Assembly: GCA_029834535.1 (NCBI GenBank)
Contig: JAQMWT010000138.1
Coordinates: 1-64,000 of the forward strand
DNA: 64,000 nt
Direction: 5' to 3'
Source of the DNA: Chrysophaeum taylorii
Lineage: Eukaryota; Sar; Pelagophyceae; Pelagomonadales; Pelagomonadaceae
Under the pieces are notes generated by a model. The model was not told the origin of the DNA. It made no database searches and worked only from the letters and a program-made list of their open reading frames with translations. Both the position numbers and the translations under genes were made by a program. The stretch's first letter is position 1, and the number at the start of each line of letters is the position of its first letter. Positions 51,801 through 60,830 of the stretch are shown here, one piece after another.

Positions 51801-53093
51801 TACGGCGGCCGAGTGACTGACGACTGGGACCGGCGCTGCCTCCTGACGATTCTCGGCACGTTCTTCCACGAGCTCGTGCTCGAAAAAAACAGAGCAGATG
51901 ACGACTACGCCGCATATACCTTCTCCAAGTCGGGCATCTACCATCCGGCCTCGACAGGCGACGTCGCTTCGCACAAGGCGTACTTCGACTCGCTGCCGAG
52001 TGTCGACAACCCCGAGTTCTTCGGCATGCACGAGAACGCCAACAGAAGCTTCAATCGCACCATGTCGTCGGCACTCGTTGCTTCGATTCTCCAACTGCAA
52101 CCTCGAGAGAGCTCGAGCGGCGCGGGAAAATCCTCCGACGAGGTGGTCCTCGACGTCATTGCGGACATCCAGGCCAAGTTACCGGCGCAGCTTGACGAGG
52201 ACGATGCGGGCAAGCAGACATTCATCGTTCAAGAGAATGGCCTGCTAACACCGCTCGACACTGTTCTCAAGCAAGAAATCGTGAAATTCAACCGCCTTCT
52301 CAGTCGAATGGCGAGCTCGCTCGTTGAGCTTCACAAGGCCATCAATGGTTTCGTTACGATGTCCTCCGACCTGGACCACATGTACACCGCCTTCCTCCAA
52401 AATACACTTCCGCCCATCTGGTCCAATGTCTCTTTCGCGTCCCTCAAGACCCTGGCTTCGTGGGTTAAGGATGTCATATTCCGAGTCGACTTCATGAAGT
52501 TCTGGCTCCTCGACGGCCTTCCGGCATCTTTCCCTCTCCCTGTTTTCTTCTTCCCCCAGGGCTTCATGACAGGCACGCTCCAGACATATGCGCGCAAGTA
52601 CCAAGTTGCCATCGACACCCTCCAATTCAAATTTGCCTCCCTCACTTCCGACCTGCCCAACGTCGGTCCAGACGATGGCGTCTACGTCTCAGGCCTCTAC
52701 ATGGAAGGCGCACGATGGGATTTCGACGATCACCTCGTCCGAGAATCCAAGCTAGGAGAGATGTTCGTCCCTATGCCTGTCATCCATTTCCAGCCAGCCG
52801 TCGGCCACAAGACACCCGACGGATGGTACGCCTGCCCGGTACGTCCATCGCGGGAATCGTCTTTGCTTTGCACCCTTTTACTGCAACTTTCGCTTAGGTG
52901 TACAAGACGGCAGAAAGGAAAGGCGTTCTATCCACAACCGGCATGAGTCTGTCCCCGCGTATCTACGTTTTTGGCCCTGCTCACGCGTGCCACAGGTACA
53001 AATTTCGTCGTCGCAGTCGAACTCCCAACGAGCGTCGACCCGAGCGCGTGGGTCCTGGCTGGAGTGGCGTGCTTGTGCAATCTCACCGACTAG
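33817..53093 (+). CDS. Axonemal dynein heavy chain (inner-arm, DNAH6-like) containing two inteins
   Basis: ATP-driven flagellar motor. Exons: 33817-36929, 37007-37205, 37256-37295, 37360-39807, 40565-42617, 42693-43607, 43652-44358, 44484-44683, 44769-44811, 44970-44988, 45032-45816, 45881-46089, 46155-46540, 46610-47231, 47304-47586, 47706-48517, 48578-48635, 48708-49043, 49094-49365, 49588-49878, 49958-50156, 50302-52838, 52898-52946, 52996-53093. They total 16,674 nt (5,557 aa), or 4,059 aa without inteins. Tail: NYFTLSCNGITHF and FFAKYRAWKTFSVWKKNV. Linker: WLACQRAWMYLESIF. P-loops: AAA1 GPAGTGKT (41149), AAA2 GPTGAGKS, AAA3 GVTGTGKT, AAA4 GVGGSGKQ; Walker B is CLDEFNRI. Stalk coiled coil and microtubule-binding tip at about 47930-49040 (KYITDQNMQVDVVTKVS). 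C-terminus VYKTAERKGVLSTTGMSTNF. All splices are GT-AG except one likely GC-AG (37296-37359). The subfamily is by resemblance. The start may instead be the ATG at 33952. Confidence 0.95.
37431..39689 (+). mobile_element. Intein 1 in dynein heavy chain (753 aa, with endonuclease domain)
   Basis: The dynein reads SKDPQAVQPHMRK, then CFTEDHQLLTNYGFMFLD begins a 753-residue insert ending VPTIQGN. Dynein then resumes with Cys (CFDNLVKLQFGEE). Block A starts with the nucleophile Cys1. Block B is VVATANHEMY (TxNH). LAGLIDADG motif 1 is FLEFYGFWLGNGSLHF and motif 2 is ARAILRGYCMADGW. Block F is KTWCASMPKGFVIVRRA. The last residue is Asn with Gly, not His, before it, and +1 is Cys. Inteins excise after translation and ligate the flanks; all the splicing residues except the penultimate His are present. 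The insert is open throughout with no intron. The acidic charged stretch at about residues 330-430 is linker. Endonuclease activity is doubtful because motif 1 has Asn for Asp. Confidence 0.93.
39808..40564 (+). other. Unusually long intron (757 bp) just after intein 1
   Basis: Donor GTAAGT after KAR-G and acceptor CTATTCAG before GVEDWLSAVEQRMK restore the conserved dynein sequence, so no extra exon is needed. It is more than three times longer than any other intron placed in the window. A 97-codon minus-strand frame (40110-40400) lies inside, without recognisable motifs. I see no self-splicing intron or transposon signature. Confidence 0.75.
41227..43536 (+). mobile_element. Intein 2 in dynein AAA1 domain (745 aa, with endonuclease domain)
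   Basis: Dynein reads GPAGTGKT (41149-41172), then AIQCVVFN. CFAEDHQLLTNRGFMFLDDV opens the intein, which ends TTPTIQGN, and dynein resumes with CSDQIDYKMMGKLFRGLAQ. Block A, block B (ITTPNHEMFV), LAGLIDADG motif 1 (FFEFFGFWLGNGFLFF), motif 2 (ARALLRGICLADGS) and block F (RTWCVNMSNGYVVARRA) all match intein 1 in order. The two are clearly related, one likely derived from the other or both from a common source. Cys1, the block B His, terminal Asn and +1 Cys are present; the penultimate residue is again Gly. An Asp-rich tract lies at 41537-41575. A spliceosomal intron (42618-42692) interrupts the endonuclease region. The insertion would disable ATP hydrolysis at AAA1 unless the intein splices. 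Confidence 0.93.
42618..42692 (+). other. Spliceosomal intron inside intein 2 (75 bp)
   Basis: Donor GTCGGT follows LLPA-GG, and acceptor TGCATAG precedes G-TCTGTCGAA. Removing 75 bases (25 codons) skips the stop at 42673-42675 and joins LLPAGSV to ERPYNQQAAFAVAMAYL. That aligns with intein 1 AGLSAPFHTQAAYAVATWYK. Unspliced, the intein would end prematurely. Confidence 0.85.
44970..44988 (+). other. 19-nt micro-exon of the dynein gene
   Basis: The exon supplies only G-PIDAL-W between VRKWTVFD and IENMNTVLDDN, a stretch conserved in dynein AAA2. It is flanked by introns of 158 bases (44812-44969) and 43 bases (44989-45031). The upstream exon is only 43 nt. Confidence 0.85.
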
Positions 53094-54484
53094 TCGGCAG
53101 TGCAAATTATGTTATGTCTCAGTTCATTACCTCCTGCATTCGTGGCCATTTCAGTGCGGTGAATGATGTTAGGACTTTCAGCGTTGTAGTGTGTTGTCTC
53201 CACCGTTATTTAGTTAGTTTGGTTATAAGTCATTTGGGTGGGTAAGTGCCGCCCATCATGCAAAAAAGCATGTTTTTGCGGGGGCCTCTCTACTGCACTG
53301 TCAACAAAATGCGTCCTGAGATGTCGGGATACGCCAAGGGCCCCAGGAGGTCAAGAGAGGCCTCGCATGGAAGAGTGTCACGCGAGAGAGCGCGGGATTC
53401 GGTTTATCTATCGCGCGGTCGTGAACGGCGTTTGTATGTGCAGAGAAATCTGCAGACTCTAGCCCGTCTCCTTCGAGCGGGCCTCCAGTATGTCGAGGGC
53501 GGTACAGCCACCGCCCGCATCCAGCAACGGCATTACGCGCTGGCACACTTCAGGGAGCGCCAAGACGCTTACAGAAACGCCAACGGCCCCTGTGGCTAAA
53601 GTGAACCTTGGCGAAGTGAACGTCACTTTTTTTTTAAAGCCTGGGCCGCGCCCCGTCAGTCGTCAGTTCCGTGCCCCCCGCCCGCTATTGCCTAGGTCGG
53701 GTGCTCTTAGTTTCATTCGCGTTTCCGCGCGAAGGAGGAGTGACAGTGGATGGTGTTCTGTATTTCTTGTCTTAGGCGACGTGAACGACCTCGGTATCTT
53801 CGTCTTGTTCTTCCTCATCAGACCCCATCTCCGCAGAGTCTCCGGGGATGGTGCTTCCGGCGTTTTTGAACTTGGTCTCGGCGAGATCGCTATGCTTGAT
53901 CCGGGCCGCCGTAACGAAATTCTTCTTCACGTGCAGTAGGGCAACTTTGTCCGTTTCGTCCGCGCCGAGCAACACGTTTCTCTGGTTTATCATCCAGATT
54001 CGCCGGGCGTGTTCGACGTCAGCATCGACATCGGCTTTTTCTTGTGCTTCTCCTTCTGTTCCGCGTTTTCCTCCTCATCATCAACATTATCCTCCACATC
54101 CGGTAGCGCGGCTCGACTTCGCTCATCAGACGGGTCAGGGTCAGGCCGTCAGCCAAAGTGAATGAATATGAAGTGAAGACTGGACTTCGGACACAAAATC
54201 TCGGTGAAGTGAAGTGAAATGAAGTGAAGTGAACCAAATTCAGTGAACCTAGTGAAATGAGTCCAGTGAATTCCCAACACTGAAATCTTTAGTCCTCTGA
54301 TTTGTGCTCACGCTCATCATCATGGATTTGCGCGTCCCTGTGGGTACGTAGTCTCATTAGACCCGTTCTCTACCAGCTGAAATGATCCAAATAGTAAAAT
54401 TGGCCAAATAATCAGGGCTTGATATTTGGAGCATTCTCAAATAATCGGACTTCATTTGGCTAGGGAATTTCCGAGGGCGTCAAA
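53094..54484. other. Dynein 3' flank, mostly non-coding
   Basis: A basic 117-codon frame at 53246-53599 (QRNLQTLARLLRAGLQYVEG near its end) has no recognised domain and weak support. GTGAA-type repeats run from 54170 to 54275. The possible minus-strand fragment at 53772-54074 is listed separately. Confidence 0.4.
53772..54074 (-). CDS. Possible 3' exon of an unknown minus-strand gene
   Basis: A frame reading EGEAQEKADVDADVEHARRI, then WMINQRNVLLGADETDKVAL, LHVKKNFVTAARIKHSDLAE and an acidic end (GSDEEEQDEDTEVVHVA) stops at 53772. The amphipathic and acidic composition looks like a real C-terminus, but no upstream exon was identified. It may be a gene remnant. Function unknown. Confidence 0.35.
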   Translation of the reverse strand, partial: GGKRGTEGEAQEKADVDADVEHARRIWMINQRNVLLGADETDKVALLHVKKNFVTAARIKHSDLAETKFKNAGSTIPGDSAEMGSDEEEQDEDTEVVHVA

Positions 54485-54841
54485 GTGAAAAGACTTGTAC
54501 GAATATCCCGACTATGGCGAGGACCGCGATGGAAGCGAAGCGGCGGGAGGGCGACGCTGAAGATCAAACCCGGCTGGGCTGCGACGACGATGCAGAGCTG
54601 TAGCTCGAAGGTGTCGGGGCCGGAAAACAAACTCCTCGCGGCGGAGATCAAGCGCCCGGCGGCAGAGCGAAGCTTGCCGGACCCCAAGAGCAAGGGCTGG
54701 AATTGGGCCGCGCTCGTTGCTTGGTTCGAAAATGTGGGGACGAGAACCGCGGCCTCCACACTGAGCGACTCGGCCGAGTCGGAGCCGGAGGGCGCAGAGC
54801 CAGAGGCTGCATCCATCGGTACAGTGTGCGGCGGCAACTGA
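54485..54841 (+). CDS. Weak hypothetical frame (118 aa)
   Basis: An ATG frame with GWNWAALVAWFENVGTR and an acidic Ser/Glu-rich end. The opposite strand is also open over the same bases, so composition alone could explain it. No family recognised. Confidence 0.2.
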   Translation: MKRLVRISRLWRGPRWKRSGGRATLKIKPGWAATTMQSCSSKVSGPENKLLAAEIKRPAAERSLPDPKSKGWNWAALVAWFENVGTRTAASTLSDSAESEPEGAEPEAASIGTVCGGN

Positions 54842-55080
54842 GCTCGCGTCCCTGAGCTGGCGCAACCCGCTTCGTGAAGCTCGCTCGCCGCCGTCGCCGT
54901 AGAAGAATCACTGGTCGAAGGATCCCTGCCGATCGCGGATGGTCATGTCCATCGTCCAGACGCGAGACGGATATCTTCCGGAAGGACGGACAAACTGATT
55001 ATTCGATTTGTAGCTGTTGACTCCACTTCGTTACATCAACAGTCTCTCGATATAAAACGACAAAAAACGATATACAATGC

Positions 55081-55113
55081 AGGCCAGTACGTTCACCTGG
55101 TCCCAATTCTCCA
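55081..55113. repeat. Single copy of the GTTCACCTGGTCCC repeat
   Basis: CCAGTACGTTCACCTGGTCC followed by CAATTCTCC, matching the units at 4776-5090. As there, it lies on the 3' side (minus strand) of a Helitron helicase remnant. Confidence 0.65.
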
Positions 55114-55319
55114 CGCCCCAAAAGTTTCGTGCTGCGCTCGGTCCCTCGCAAACACTCGTCCGTCTAAAGGCGCTCCACCTCTTCGTTCTCTGTTCCTTGG
55201 GCATGATGTTTCGCCCTTTAAAGAAGGTTGATCGGAGATTAGAAACACGCACGAGTCAGTGCTGCGGCCATAGGCTCTGCCCTCGACGACTCTGCTGCGT
55301 GAAAGAGGGCGGCTACCCG

Positions 55320-56028
55320 AAGACCTCGTGGTAAACGACATTGCGCGCGTAGACGCCGGGCCTAGACGCCGGGGTGGCGTTGTCGGTATTGCGCAACGTG
55401 GGGTAGGGTGGAGTCGTCGACCCAGAAGACGATGTCCTCGGGCTTGCCGATTCGGCTGAGAGCCACGTAGAGCTGGCCGTGGCTGAAGAGGGCTTTGGTA
55501 AGGGGGCGCCGACCTTGCGAGCGTCGGGCCCTGACTCTTGTTGATCGTCATGGCGAAGGCGGACCGCAAGGGAAACTGGCGTCGGCGCAGCTCGAAGGGA
55601 AGCTCGCCCTACTTCGTGGTGAGGTCGAGGTTTTTCTTGACTCCGACCCGTTTCCGCTCGGCCATCCGTGCTGGCACCGCCCCCACCTTGGCTTCCCAGA
55701 TCTTGATCTTCCGAGTCAGTACCCGACGTAGAGGATCCCACTCGCCACCCTTCTGCGCCTCCATCGCGAAGCACCCTGCGAGTCGCCCGGGCGCGAACCT
55801 GTCAATGACGCTCCCCATCCCCTCGATGTCGCGTCGTCGCCCAGAAGGCATGGAGGTACCGCGCTCGAAGCTCGTGAAGCTCCTGTCTCTTGCCGGCGAC
55901 CTGCGCGTACGAATCCCACGCAAAGCACATAGAGACGCCGCGCCGAAGGGCTGGTGGCTAGCCTTCGTCGGGGAGTGTGTCTTTTTCGCGTTATGACGCA
56001 CCAAAATTCCAAAAATTCCCCAAATCAT
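55320..56028 (-). mobile_element. Helitron/PIF1-like helicase C-terminal remnant 2
   Basis: Minus-strand frames give RVLTRKIKIWEAKVGAVPAR, RVGVKKNLDLTTKYGELPFE, LRRRQFPLRSAFAMTINKSQ and then LYVALSRIGKPEDIVFWVDD-type sequence near 55420. These are the last motifs of PIF1-family Helitron helicases (RRxQFPxRxAFAMTINKSQGQ, LYVALSR). More is preserved than at 5095-5628, but the frame changes more than once, so it is not functional. The Rep nuclease part was not found. Confidence 0.7.
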
Positions 56029-56077
56029 CCGAACCTGTTCGTTTTAGAGACTCACTTATTACCCTCACTAGCCAAGC

Positions 56078-56812
56078 ATGTTTCCAGCATTGTTCGCGAG
56101 TTCTTTCTCGACTGCTGTCATGTTCGTGTTCGAAGTGGCTAGCTGGCTGAACAGAGTTCCGCCAGAGGTTGAAGCTCCTCTGAATTTGTGTCTCGTGTTT
56201 CAGGTGCACGTCGTGCACAAGAGTACGACTTAAGGAGCGTCGCAGGTAAATTGTCCGGGATGCTTCGAGCACGCCCTTCCGGTTCTTTTGGAGCTCGCGG
56301 CGCGGTTGAGCCCTGATGACGTCGGATGTTTTGCGCTCGCGACAGCCTTCGAGGACTTTGAGTTCAACACGATCACCAATGCGCGAGCGCTTGTGGAATC
56401 CGGAAGTGTGGTGGGTGCGACGAAGGCCTACTACGCGCGACGGGGGATGGAAAAATGCGATCTGGATTTTGGGCGGGTCCCCGTCGGCTTCGACCGTGTG
56501 AGGAACGTCGCCGAGATCCCGGATTACGAGGCGCTCCTTGAAGAGCAGACGACCAAACTGGTGATGGCGTTGCAGGAGCAGGAGGTTCCGCGCTCTATCG
56601 GAGCGACCGCGCGCGGCGCGCTCAAAGCCTCGCTCCGCCAGAAACCGACGTTCGCTACAACGTTTGATGGAAATGCTCTGTTAGGGACGCCGTCCTGGTT
56701 GATTTATAACCCGCACACCTTCGAGCTGATGTATAAGCGATTCGGACGAGCCGACGTTGCGGAACTCGAGCGCGTTGTTGCCGACCTCCTTCATCAGAAC
56801 AGACAACACTAG
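56078..56812 (+). CDS. Thioredoxin-fold-like protein with CPGC motif (230 aa)
   Basis: Exons 56078-56203 and 56246-56812 join through a 42-base phase-0 intron (donor GTGCAC, acceptor CGTCGCAG) to 693 nt. The splice creates APLNLCLVFQ/VNCPGCFEHALP, a beta strand followed by a CxxC pair at a helix start, as in thioredoxin-like redox proteins. FELNTI-like FEFNTITNARALVESGSV and a later TPSWLIYNPHTFELMY may be the remaining strands. CPGC is an unusual dipeptide between the cysteines (thioredoxin has GP). There is no signal peptide, so it is probably cytosolic. The electron donor and substrate are unknown; the family call is by motif only. Confidence 0.65.
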
Positions 56813-57092
56813 CACCAGTCGCCTTCCCCAGCCAACCACGAGATAGTAGTTTTAGGAGCGAGGAGCGTGCAGGTTACGAGTGTGCTTGTTGCCCAATAAT
56901 CGGTCGCGGGGTCTAGGTAGTAGGCTCGTGTTCGTCTGGGACCCCTCCGAGGCTACCGTGCCTCGTCAGCATGATGCTTGCTCCCCAGCCAGAAACACGC
57001 GAGCCCCTGATTCAATGCCGCTGATGTGGCGATGATACGTGCCCAGCTGCCAAAAAGTAGTCAAAGTTAAGTTTTCGACCCAAGAAAGCTTG

Positions 57093-58157
57093 ATGATGTT
57101 TCCGCCACGCAGCCCAGTTTTGGGATCCAGATACGCTGAATCAGAGTCCCGGTCGAACGAAGAAAACGAGACTCTCATCCCAGACAACGATGACACCGAG
57201 TCCAAAATTGCTTTGATCGACGCGATGACAGTGAAAGCAATGAGTTCGACGCGTCTCGACGTCGCCTCTTTGGCCCAGCACATCGAGCAGCAGACGAAGC
57301 GCATGCTCGAGCAGGACTCGCAAGGGTCGAGCCGAAAAAAGCGGCAATGCAACATGGAGGTGCCATCGGAGCGTTGCGTGGAGCAGCTCAACGACGAGTT
57401 CCGGTGTCCGATATCGATGGAGCTGATATCAGACCCGGTGGTGGGGAGCGACGGGCGGTTGTACGAGCGGAGCGAGATCGAGAGGTGGCTCTCGGTCAAG
57501 GGCGCGTCGCCCGTAACGCAGGCCCCGATGGTGGCCGAGTCGCTGATGTCCTGCCACCCCGTGCGCAACGCAATCGAGGCCCTGGTCTCGAGCGGGTCCG
57601 TGCCGCCCGCTGAGGAGGCGCTCTTCCAGGTGCGGCGCGGAAAGCTCGCGAAATCTCGCGGAAATCGGTCGGAGGCGATAGCGTGCTTCACGCGCGCCAT
57701 CGACCTCGGCAGTACCGAGGCCAAGTACCTGTACGCGGTAAGCCTCCTCGAGGACGCCGCGCCCTCGTGCCGCGAGGCGGCGAGGCTCCTCGCTCGAGAC
57801 CAGCCCTTCCGCGACTTCGGCGACTTTGCCGGACAATACGTAACGACGTTCTGCGACGAACTCATCGAGATCATGCCCGACGGCTCGGTCCTCTTCAACG
57901 GCGAGCGCCACCCCGACAATATTATCAAGCGACGCGACGCCACGGGCACCTATCTCTTTAATCAATGGGAGCTCGACGTCGACTCCAGCAAGGCCGGACG
58001 CTTGCTCTGGCTCAGACCGACCAGTCACCAAGATAATGACGACGCCATCCACCGCATCTGGTGGTTCGCCTACGAGCCCGACTTCCCGCCCAACTGCTAC
58101 GAGCAGCGCAACAGCGACAACGCCCCCGTCGCCGCCATCTCGACCCCCACCACCTAA
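57093..58157 (+). CDS. U-box protein, putative E3 ubiquitin ligase (354 aa)
   Basis: The first ATG of the open frame is at 57093 (MMFPPRSPVLGSR). A coiled, charged region with a basic patch (SSRKKRQC) precedes a U-box near residues 100-150: EFRCPISMELISDPVVGSDG, RLYERSEIERWL and then SPVTQAPM. U-boxes recruit E2-ubiquitin without zinc, and the P-I and DPV positions match. After it come helices resembling Sel1/TPR units (KLAKSRGNRSEAIACFTRAI, TEAKYLYAVSLLEDAAPS), then a beta-rich C-terminal domain (YLFNQWELDVDSSKAGRLLW) that I cannot name. No intron is needed. Confidence 0.85.
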   Translation: MMFPPRSPVLGSRYAESESRSNEENETLIPDNDDTESKIALIDAMTVKAMSSTRLDVASLAQHIEQQTKRMLEQDSQGSSRKKRQCNMEVPSERCVEQLNDEFRCPISMELISDPVVGSDGRLYERSEIERWLSVKGASPVTQAPMVAESLMSCHPVRNAIEALVSSGSVPPAEEALFQVRRGKLAKSRGNRSEAIACFTRAIDLGSTEAKYLYAVSLLEDAAPSCREAARLLARDQPFRDFGDFAGQYVTTFCDELIEIMPDGSVLFNGERHPDNIIKRRDATGTYLFNQWELDVDSSKAGRLLWLRPTSHQDNDDAIHRIWWFAYEPDFPPNCYEQRNSDNAPVAAISTPTT

Positions 58158-58602
58158 ACCCCGACGAGGTCCGACGGACGAACATTCTCTTATTATTATT
58201 ATTATTATTACTATTATTATCAGACTCCGACGACGACCACGACGACGAATGACTCGGCTTCCTCGCGCCACCTACGTTTCCCTCTCCCACCCTCTGTGAC
58301 CCGCCTTTTTGCAACAAACCGGGTGACGACCGGCATCCTGCGCCTTCCTTCTGTGCACTACATATATATATAAGTCGTAACTCTCGGTCGCAGCGAAACA
58401 TCGACTCGGCACGTCTTTAAAAATGGGAACGCGCGCCCCGTACGTACGGGGCACGCCCACCCCGAGGGCACGTCTGAGGAGGCTTCTGATCGACGTACAC
58501 CTGATGATGAAGAAGTGGTGTTAAATTTCACGCTGTAGTCCTGGGGCAGTCAGTGGGTAAGCTTAACGTGGTGGGTGTTTGAGAGCTGCTGACGTGGCAT
58601 CG
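58158..58602. other. Intergenic with (TTA)n microsatellite
   Basis: (TTA)n spans 58188-58220, a GAC-rich stretch follows, and an (AT)n run is at about 58361. The sequence GTACGTACGGGGCACGC at 58440 has no obvious role. Confidence 0.6.
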
Positions 58603-60549
58603 ATGCCTTGGGCGTTAAATTTTGCACTGTTCTGGGCTGTCGCGTGTGGTGGTGGCGTCCCCCTTGCCGACAATCCCGATGTCCCGGCGTCGCTCCGTAC
58701 GCGCGCTCAGAGGAACGAGCGGCTCGTCGAGAAGGAAGCTCGGCGTCGACTCGGGCACGACGGGCGCGGTGTCAAGGTCGGATTCTGGATCATCGGGCGC
58801 GAAACGGATCCGACGCGCGCCGTGCGTAACCGCGAAACGTGGCTGCGGGATGAGCCGCGCGTGTCGATTGTCGTCGCGAAGGAGTCGGGAGTCGCGTCCG
58901 ACGCGCGCGTTGTGGCTGTTCCGGTCCCGGCGCCCGTCCCGGCGGCAGAAATCGCGAGCGGGTCGATGCTAAACGGAACGCACGTGCGGGAACAGTCGAC
59001 GAAGCGAAAGTACCACGTGCTCAACAAGTTCTTGCGAGCCAAGGTGCTTTCGATGCTCGTGGCCATATGCGCGGCCGAAACCGAGGACTTTTCAGTAGTG
59101 ATGGACGAAGACACGGCGATCAACGCGACGAATCTGCGGAGTTGGCTCGCAACGCGGCGGGATTCCGGCCCGCTGTACGCCGGGACCCAGAGGTTCGGCG
59201 GGCCGGCCGGCAATAAGAGCGCGACGAGTCTTCCACGACTCGGGGGCGGCCCGGGTATCGTTTTTTCGAACGATGCGGCCAGGCTTCTCTGCGACGCGCG
59301 ATGCAGCCACGACGACGTGAGGTTGGGCGGTGGCGACGAAATGCTCAAGGCGTGCGCAGACAAGGCGAAGGTGCGAGCGACTACGTCACCGCTCTTTTCG
59401 CGGCTTCCGGCGTGGTCGGTCCGCGATCCGAGCTGGTACATATCGTTTCACCGAATGAATCCCGTACCCGGAAGCCGGAACTTCGACCACGACCCGCGCT
59501 GTCGCATCGTGTCTCGCCACGTGAGCGACACCGGCCGCATGCTCGATTGGCCGTACCAGGAGCATCGTTGCTTGCCGTTTTTCTCGATCGTCGGAACCCC
59601 AAAATCGGGCACGACCTCTCTCTTTGGCCACCTGGTCCAGAACCCCGAGGTACGGGCTCCCGCCCGCAAAGAGCTTCGGGCCTTTAAGCCAGTCGTGACG
59701 CCGAACAAAGGATTCACCATGACGGCATCCAAGGTCGCGGACCTCTATCCGCACGTGGATCCCCGCGACTTTGTTGTCGCGGGCGACGCGACGCCCGCCA
59801 CGCTCTTTCACCCGGTCGCGCCGTCGTTGCTCGTCGGCGAGATGCGCATGCGCTGCGTCGTGCTGCTCAGACACCCTGTATCGCGGTCGCTCTCGGAATT
59901 CCACAACAAGCGCTACGCCGAGCGTTGGACGGGCGGCGCGCCGTCCTTCGATGCGCTCGTCCGGGCGACGGTCCTCCCGTTGCACCGCGAACCCGCAGCC
60001 CTGCTCGCGTGCCAGGCCTCCAAACTCACGCGCTGCGTGCCGCCCGTCATCTGGCAGAGTTGGTACGACCTCTTCCTGCCGGCGTGGTTTGCTCGCGACG
60101 ACGGCGGCGGCGACGATCGGGTCCTTCTCGTCTTTTCCGAGGCCTTTTTCGCCGACGGACAGCGGGTGCTCGATACCGTCGCCGACTTCCTGTCGCTCCG
60201 GCGCTTTCGGATCGAAAGCGACGTCGTTTTCAACAACCACGCGGCGCGCGGCGTCGAACCCACTGATTTCCAACGCGGCACCAACGTCCTCTTTAAGAAC
60301 GCGACGGAGCCCTTGTGCGAGAGCGAAGACGTCCTCGATGCCGCCTACGGCCTCATGAACGACAGCATTCGGGCTTTGTTGCCGATAGTGCGCGAGCGCA
60401 ACTACGACCTCCCGGAGGCGTGGTTGAGACCGCCTCGCGGCTGCGCCACCAACGCGACATCCCGCAATAAGAATGCGATGGCCAAAACCTCCAGAAGAAG
60501 AAGAAGAAGAAGAAGAAGAAGAAGAAGAAGAAGCTTATTATGGCAATGA
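58603..60549 (+). CDS. Secretory glycosyltransferase (GT31-like) / sulfotransferase fusion (648 aa)
   Basis: The ATG at 58603 begins a signal or anchor (WALNFALFWAVACGGGV). Residues about 40-290 resemble fringe/GT31 glycosyltransferases: VKVGFWIIGRE, VRNRETWL, YHVLNKFLRAK, a metal-binding FSVVMDEDTAIN, and RLGGGPGIVFSNDAARLL with CSHDDVRLGGGDEM. Residues about 325-610 are a PAPS-dependent sulfotransferase: IVGTPKSGTTSLFGHL (5'-phosphosulfate loop), VLLRHPVSRSLSEFHNKRYA (3'-phosphate site) and late Cys residues. One Golgi protein could thus add a sugar and sulfate it, as in making sulfated polysaccharide; that coupling is inference. The last residues are about 14 Arg from an in-frame (AGA)n microsatellite. 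An upstream exon cannot be excluded. Confidence 0.85.
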   Translation: MPWALNFALFWAVACGGGVPLADNPDVPASLRTRAQRNERLVEKEARRRLGHDGRGVKVGFWIIGRETDPTRAVRNRETWLRDEPRVSIVVAKESGVASDARVVAVPVPAPVPAAEIASGSMLNGTHVREQSTKRKYHVLNKFLRAKVLSMLVAICAAETEDFSVVMDEDTAINATNLRSWLATRRDSGPLYAGTQRFGGPAGNKSATSLPRLGGGPGIVFSNDAARLLCDARCSHDDVRLGGGDEMLKACADKAKVRATTSPLFSRLPAWSVRDPSWYISFHRMNPVPGSRNFDHDPRCRIVSRHVSDTGRMLDWPYQEHRCLPFFSIVGTPKSGTTSLFGHLVQNPEVRAPARKELRAFKPVVTPNKGFTMTASKVADLYPHVDPRDFVVAGDATPATLFHPVAPSLLVGEMRMRCVVLLRHPVSRSLSEFHNKRYAERWTGGAPSFDALVRATVLPLHREPAALLACQASKLTRCVPPVIWQSWYDLFLPAWFARDDGGGDDRVLLVFSEAFFADGQRVLDTVADFLSLRRFRIESDVVFNNHAARGVEPTDFQRGTNVLFKNATEPLCESEDVLDAAYGLMNDSIRALLPIVRERNYDLPEAWLRPPRGCATNATSRNKNAMAKTSRRRRRRRRRRRRRSLLWQ

Positions 60550-60830
60550 TGAATGAGCAAGGCTGTTTCGGAGGTCACGGTCCCTCAGGCAGGGGCTCTT
60601 CTTGCGTCGTCGATCCAAGGTGAGGGAGGGACCAGCGCGCGCGTGCCGACCCCCCCCCCCCCCATAGGAAGTTTCGTTTGTTTTCTGGACTTATTAGTAC
60701 TGATGATGACTACTACACTAAGCGGGGGCGGGAGCGGGCGATTCCGGAACGGCCCAAAACGATGATGATTCACGTCTTGTGAGCCGCCAGGACGGCGGCA
60801 GCCGAGGCGGTCCGGCGAATTCGATCGGCG
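60550..60830. other. Short intergenic gap
   Basis: Holds a poly-C run (60651-60663). It must contain the 3' end of the fusion gene and the promoter of the CLC gene. Nothing else recognised. Confidence 0.4.

Noticed and set aside
33817-53093. Several separate dynein genes or pseudogene pieces
   Set aside because: Twenty-four exons join with consistent phase to a single complete motor with all four P-loops, stalk and C-terminus.
57429-58271. 280-codon minus-strand frame
   Set aside because: Antisense to the U-box gene, with no recognisable motif.
59386-60273. 295-codon minus-strand frame
   Set aside because: Antisense to the sulfotransferase domain.
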